NCBI GenBank assembly: GCA_903899795.1
Contig: CAIUKX010000547.1
Span: 1 to 9,268, forward strand
Length of the DNA stretch: 9,268 nt
Source: an uncultured Flavobacteriales bacterium
GTDB taxonomy: Bacteria; Bacteroidota; Bacteroidia; Flavobacteriales_D; Crocinitomicaceae
Direction: 5' to 3'
The notes beneath the pieces are model-generated. The model searched no databases, was not told the DNA's origin, and worked only from the letters and a program-made list of their open reading frames with translations. This document shows positions 6,491 to 9,268 of the stretch, piece after piece. The translations under genes and the position numbers were made by a program. Position 1 is the stretch's first letter, and each line of letters begins with the position of its first letter.

Positions 6491-8980
6491 CTACCTCCAA
6501 AAAAACTGAAACAGGTCAATTGATATTGTATCCATTGCATAAGAAATCTGAATACTATGTCTCCCCGGTAAATAATTTTCGAAATTCTCTGAAAAAGTAA
6601 TTCCGGAGACTTTATTCGCTATCCAGAAATCGAGTAATAATTTCTTATTCTCCAAAACAAGAGTAGCTGTTTTTGCTATAGGGTTTACATCTTCTAATAA
6701 AACCTGAAAGGAAGTGGAATCAGCCATTTGATGGTCACTCCCTTGGTGAAAGAACCATCTTTCGTGTGTTACTCCTTTTGAATCATTCCATTCGAAATGA
6801 ACCATGTAACTCTTTTTTCGCTGTTCTTTATGAAGACATTCATGACAAAGAGGTTTAACTTCTCCTTGCTTCAATTGAAAAGTCTCGATATGTTGTTTGT
6901 GTGCCTTCCCATGAGGAGAATACATAGTATAAGAAACTTTACAAGGAAACGAGTCAGGTGAATCGGAAACGATGTAATACTGCTCTTTACCTAATTCTTC
7001 GATTCTAGAAACGACCGCTACATCTTCATAATCATTCTTTACTGTATAGTGCAATGCTTTCCAATTCCCGAAATAATCTATACTTGACCAGGTTGGCGCC
7101 TGCCAACAGTCGTTCAATTGCCAATACAAAGTCCCCATGCATTTGGGCATTCCGGTTCTATGTCCGGCAACTGCAATTCCTACCGCTTTAGCCTGTGTCA
7201 ATTGTGAAAAATAGACAAATTCTTCAAAGTTTTTAGGTTTCCCATATAGAATCGTAGCCTGTTTTAAAATCATACCATTCCCGACGTAACTTTTTTGATG
7301 ATGCTTCATTACGTCAGAATCCAGACTCCAATCTTTCTTTTCCGAAAAAGTGGATAAGGTGGAAAATTGAGGAAAGGATTGAAACCCATATTCAGCATTA
7401 AAGCGCCCCGACTTTCTACCGAAATCTTCAATTGGATCTTTCCCGTGCCACACACCCCAATAGTGCATCGAGCCATGATTAAAATACTCATCTTTTCCCC
7501 AATTACTCAAAGGAGAAGTATGTATATATGGTGAATTTGTATATGAAGAAATGACTGATGGCGCCAATTGTTTGAATAAACGATCATACGCATCTTCCAC
7601 TTCTTTTGCATCGCTGCCAAAAATCCCGAATTTGAGCTGGAATCCCCAGTTTTTCCAGGCAACATCGACTTCATTGTTTCCGTTGAATAAAGTCAGACAA
7701 GGATGTCCGGCAATTCTCGGAATCTGATATTCCAATTCTCCTTTTACATTGTCTAAAAAAGCTGAATCACCCGGATACATAGCGCAGGCAAACATCAAGT
7801 CTTGCCATACCATAATCCCCAGTTCATCGCATGTATTGAAGAATATCTCATCGGGATAATACCCACCACCCCATACACGGATCATGTTGAAATTACTTTC
7901 TGCCATGGTTTCCACCATCTTTTTTATCGACTCGTCTTTTACACGCGTCGGAAAAATATCTTGTGGGATATAATCTGCTCCTTTACAAAAAATCGGACGA
8001 TTGTTAAATCGAATGAAATAACTGGTTCCCCACTCATCAGGTTGAATAATTAATTCTGTTTTTCGAACTCCAAATCGTACATCGATACTATCAATTACTT
8101 TACCATCAACATCTGTGAAAACCCATTGATCTGTATATAATTCTTGTTTCCCCTGCCCTCTTGGCCACCACAATTTCGGGTGATTAATAGTTACGGATCG
8201 TGAAAGCGTCGTTTCGTCGATGCAGTTTAATGCAATTGTACCAAACAATTTACTTTTCCAAACTACATTCCCGTTCAGAGGAATCGTGAATTTAGCTTCA
8301 AAGTCCACATCTGCAACTGCATTAGTCATGTTAACAGTAGTACAATTCTTACTAATGATTCTAGTGTTTTCGTAATGATGCAATACTACTGGCTTCAAAA
8401 AACCAATGGTGTTCATGCGTAAAGCCCAATCCCAACCGAATTGATATTGCGGTTTTCGTGTTAACGAAGCAATAGGAATTTTCCCAACATCATTAGTCGC
8501 TGGATAATGAAACTTTTCATTCTTGTAGCGGTCCGCATGGTAGATAATAGGAGGTGTAAAAATGACTTTCAATTGATTGTATCCAGTGTGTACTAGTTTT
8601 TTGATTTGTGAACGATAGGGTTTAAAACAGTTCTCAGCTTTAAAAAGCAAAACATCGTTCAGATATACATCTGCATAGGTATCTATTCCCGGGAATTCAA
8701 GTTCAAGATTAGCAGCGTTAAATTGTTCTTCTGTTAAAAAGAACTTAGAGACAAACTCCCACTTATGGTCTTCAATCCATCCGAATTTATTTTCATTCAA
8801 TCCATAAAAAGGATCGGGTAATTCACCAGTTTCCATAAGGTATTGTTGAACGGAACCATGCGTTCCTGCATCAATCAACTGATTGGATAAAGCGTGTACC
8901 AAGTGCCATTTCAATTCTTCTTGCTGTCCAACAATATTCATTGTAACCAAAAGAAAAAATACTATCAGATTTAGTTTCAT
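6491..8980 (-). CDS. Secreted beta-mannosidase, glycoside hydrolase family 2
   Basis: Counted from the ATG at 8980 the precursor has 829 residues, close to the usual size for GH2 beta-mannosidases. This start is chosen over the in-frame ATG at 9025 because MKLNLIVFFLLVTMNIVG is a good signal peptide, and because a -7 box at 9023-9030 would put the upstream ATG outside the mRNA. Order of domains (approximate): galactose-binding-like sandwich 25-200, ending in the family-typical FGWDWALR; an Ig-like domain 205-305; a TIM barrel 310-645; C-terminal sandwich domains to the end. Catalytic residues: acid/base E437 in FNGNNE and nucleophile E530 in FNAEYGFQS, 93 residues apart, a spacing that I recall matches a characterised Bacteroides enzyme. 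IRVWGGGYYPDE and YWQLNDCWQAPTWSSIDY are further family signatures. It removes terminal beta-linked mannose from mannan oligosaccharides or N-glycan cores, probably in the periplasm or at the surface. A CHEC pair (C712, C715) in the C-terminal part is unusual. The stop lies 68 bp before the MarR gene with no clear terminator. Confidence 0.92.
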   Translation of the reverse strand: MKLNLIVFFLLVTMNIVGQQEELKWHLVHALSNQLIDAGTHGSVQQYLMETGELPDPFYGLNENKFGWIEDHKWEFVSKFFLTEEQFNAANLELEFPGIDTYADVYLNDVLLFKAENCFKPYRSQIKKLVHTGYNQLKVIFTPPIIYHADRYKNEKFHYPATNDVGKIPIASLTRKPQYQFGWDWALRMNTIGFLKPVVLHHYENTRIISKNCTTVNMTNAVADVDFEAKFTIPLNGNVVWKSKLFGTIALNCIDETTLSRSVTINHPKLWWPRGQGKQELYTDQWVFTDVDGKVIDSIDVRFGVRKTELIIQPDEWGTSYFIRFNNRPIFCKGADYIPQDIFPTRVKDESIKKMVETMAESNFNMIRVWGGGYYPDEIFFNTCDELGIMVWQDLMFACAMYPGDSAFLDNVKGELEYQIPRIAGHPCLTLFNGNNEVDVAWKNWGFQLKFGIFGSDAKEVEDAYDRLFKQLAPSVISSYTNSPYIHTSPLSNWGKDEYFNHGSMHYWGVWHGKDPIEDFGRKSGRFNAEYGFQSFPQFSTLSTFSEKKDWSLDSDVMKHHQKSYVGNGMILKQATILYGKPKNFEEFVYFSQLTQAKAVGIAVAGHRTGMPKCMGTLYWQLNDCWQAPTWSSIDYFGNWKALHYTVKNDYEDVAVVSRIEELGKEQYYIVSDSPDSFPCKVSYTMYSPHGKAHKQHIETFQLKQGEVKPLCHECLHKEQRKKSYMVHFEWNDSKGVTHERWFFHQGSDHQMADSTSFQVLLEDVNPIAKTATLVLENKKLLLDFWIANKVSGITFSENFENYLPGRHSIQISYAMDTISIDLFQFFWR

Positions 8981-9022
8981 TATTTTATTCAACTGTGCTT
9001 TAATTGAAGCAGAAATATTAAA

Positions 9023-9030
9023 CAAAGTTA
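9023..9030 (-). promoter_or_regulatory. -7 box of the beta-mannosidase gene
   Basis: The minus strand reads TAACTTTG, a full match to TAnnTTTG, 42 bases before the preferred ATG at 8980. No TTG is found 17-23 bases upstream, so the -33 element is weak or missing. That would fit a promoter needing an activator; the direct repeats at 9062-9090 lie at a plausible distance for one. Confidence 0.5.
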
Positions 9031-9061
9031 ATCTAAGATTTTGATTAATTATTGAAAATAT

Positions 9062-9090
9062 CTATTTAGGATTTTCTGTACTATTTAGGA
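9062..9090. repeat. Two 10-bp direct repeats upstream of the beta-mannosidase gene
   Basis: CTATTTAGGA occurs exactly at 9062-9071 and 9081-9090, a period of 19 bp (about two helix turns). Relative to a transcription start near 9018 the copies would be centred at about -49 and -68, a usual place for activator binding. No factor is known; this could also be chance in AT-rich DNA, though 10 of 10 bases match. Confidence 0.45.
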
Positions 9091-9228
9091 ATCATAATTA
9101 TAAAATAGAACACTCAGCCCCACAAACTCTTTTTTTTAAAAATTCTTAATTAAATAATTGAGTCGTCGCAAGTTTACCACAACGTAAATAGATTACTTTT
9201 CGCTGTGAGATATTTGTAGAAAAAAGTT

Positions 9229-9268
9229 ATGACAATAATTGAATTTTTACATTATTTCCCTAACGAAG
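9229..9268 (+). CDS. Start of a gene, probably IS1595-family transposase (3' end outside window)
   Basis: An ATG at 9229 opens a frame of 13 codons to the window edge: MTIIEFLHYFPNE. From memory, transposases of the IS1595 (ISXO2-like) family in Flavobacteriia often begin in the same way, with a short 'IIEF...FP-E' stretch before the zinc-binding CxxC region, which here would lie beyond the edge. With so few residues the call is tentative. No terminal inverted repeat of such an element could be identified upstream. The preceding 200 bp (9026-9228) hold only the mannosidase promoter elements and AT-rich sequence with a T8 run at 9130-9137. Confidence 0.4.
   Translation, partial: MTIIEFLHYFPNE

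Noticed and set aside
7802..8053. Plus-strand 83-codon frame opposite the beta-mannosidase gene
   Set aside because: It lies opposite the conserved TIM-barrel region, which accounts for the open frame.
9113..9137. CAGCCCCAC motif followed by a T8 run, as an insertion-sequence end or terminator
   Set aside because: No stem precedes the T-run, and as a left end for the possible plus-strand transposase it has the wrong orientation (C-rich rather than G-rich outward).

Overview
The window is AT-rich DNA that looks like a chromosome segment from the phylum Bacteroidota, probably order Flavobacteriales. A Fluviicola/Crocinitomicaceae-like source is a guess. The evidence is: start codons without Shine-Dalgarno sequences; promoters matching the Bacteroidota pattern (TTG near -33, about 19 bp, TAnnTTTG near -7); a TonB-receptor-like barrel with an N-terminal carboxypeptidase-regulatory-like domain; and an ABC transporter of a form typical of this phylum.

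Layout, left to right. (1) Positions 1-1608, + strand: the C-terminal 535 residues of a large ABCG/White-like ABC transporter whose ATPase part lies off the left edge. (2) Positions 1663-2409, - strand: fabG, convergent with the transporter, with a clear intrinsic terminator at 1607-1638 and a consensus-like promoter at 2430-2459. (3) Positions 2440-2593: an intergenic region of phased AAGAC/GTCTT repeats around a double inverted repeat. (4) Positions 2597-3088, - strand: a conserved-looking helical protein of unknown function. (5) Positions 3253-3399, + strand: a possible 48-residue gene, followed at once by a nested inverted repeat. (6) Positions 3471-6422, - strand: a two-gene unit of a MarR-family repressor followed by an outer-membrane TonB-receptor-like barrel protein. 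It is driven by a near-perfect promoter whose spacer carries a palindrome. (7) Positions 6491-8980, - strand: a secreted family GH2 beta-mannosidase with both catalytic glutamates. Two copies of a 10-bp direct repeat lie upstream of its -7 box. (8) Position 9229 to the right edge: the first 13 codons of an ORF resembling the N-terminus of IS1595-family transposases.

How the genes work together: the MarR/outer-membrane pair is the clearest functional unit, probably an autoregulated envelope-response cassette. The beta-mannosidase lies directly upstream on the same strand, with no clear terminator between, so some read-through into marR is possible. No SusC/SusD pair is present, so this is not a classical polysaccharide utilisation locus. 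FabG is housekeeping. No tRNA, rRNA, CRISPR array or known riboswitch was seen. The parts most likely to be undescribed are the small ORF with its hairpin, the repressor-spacer palindrome with a possibly leaderless transcript, and the direct repeats upstream of the mannosidase.
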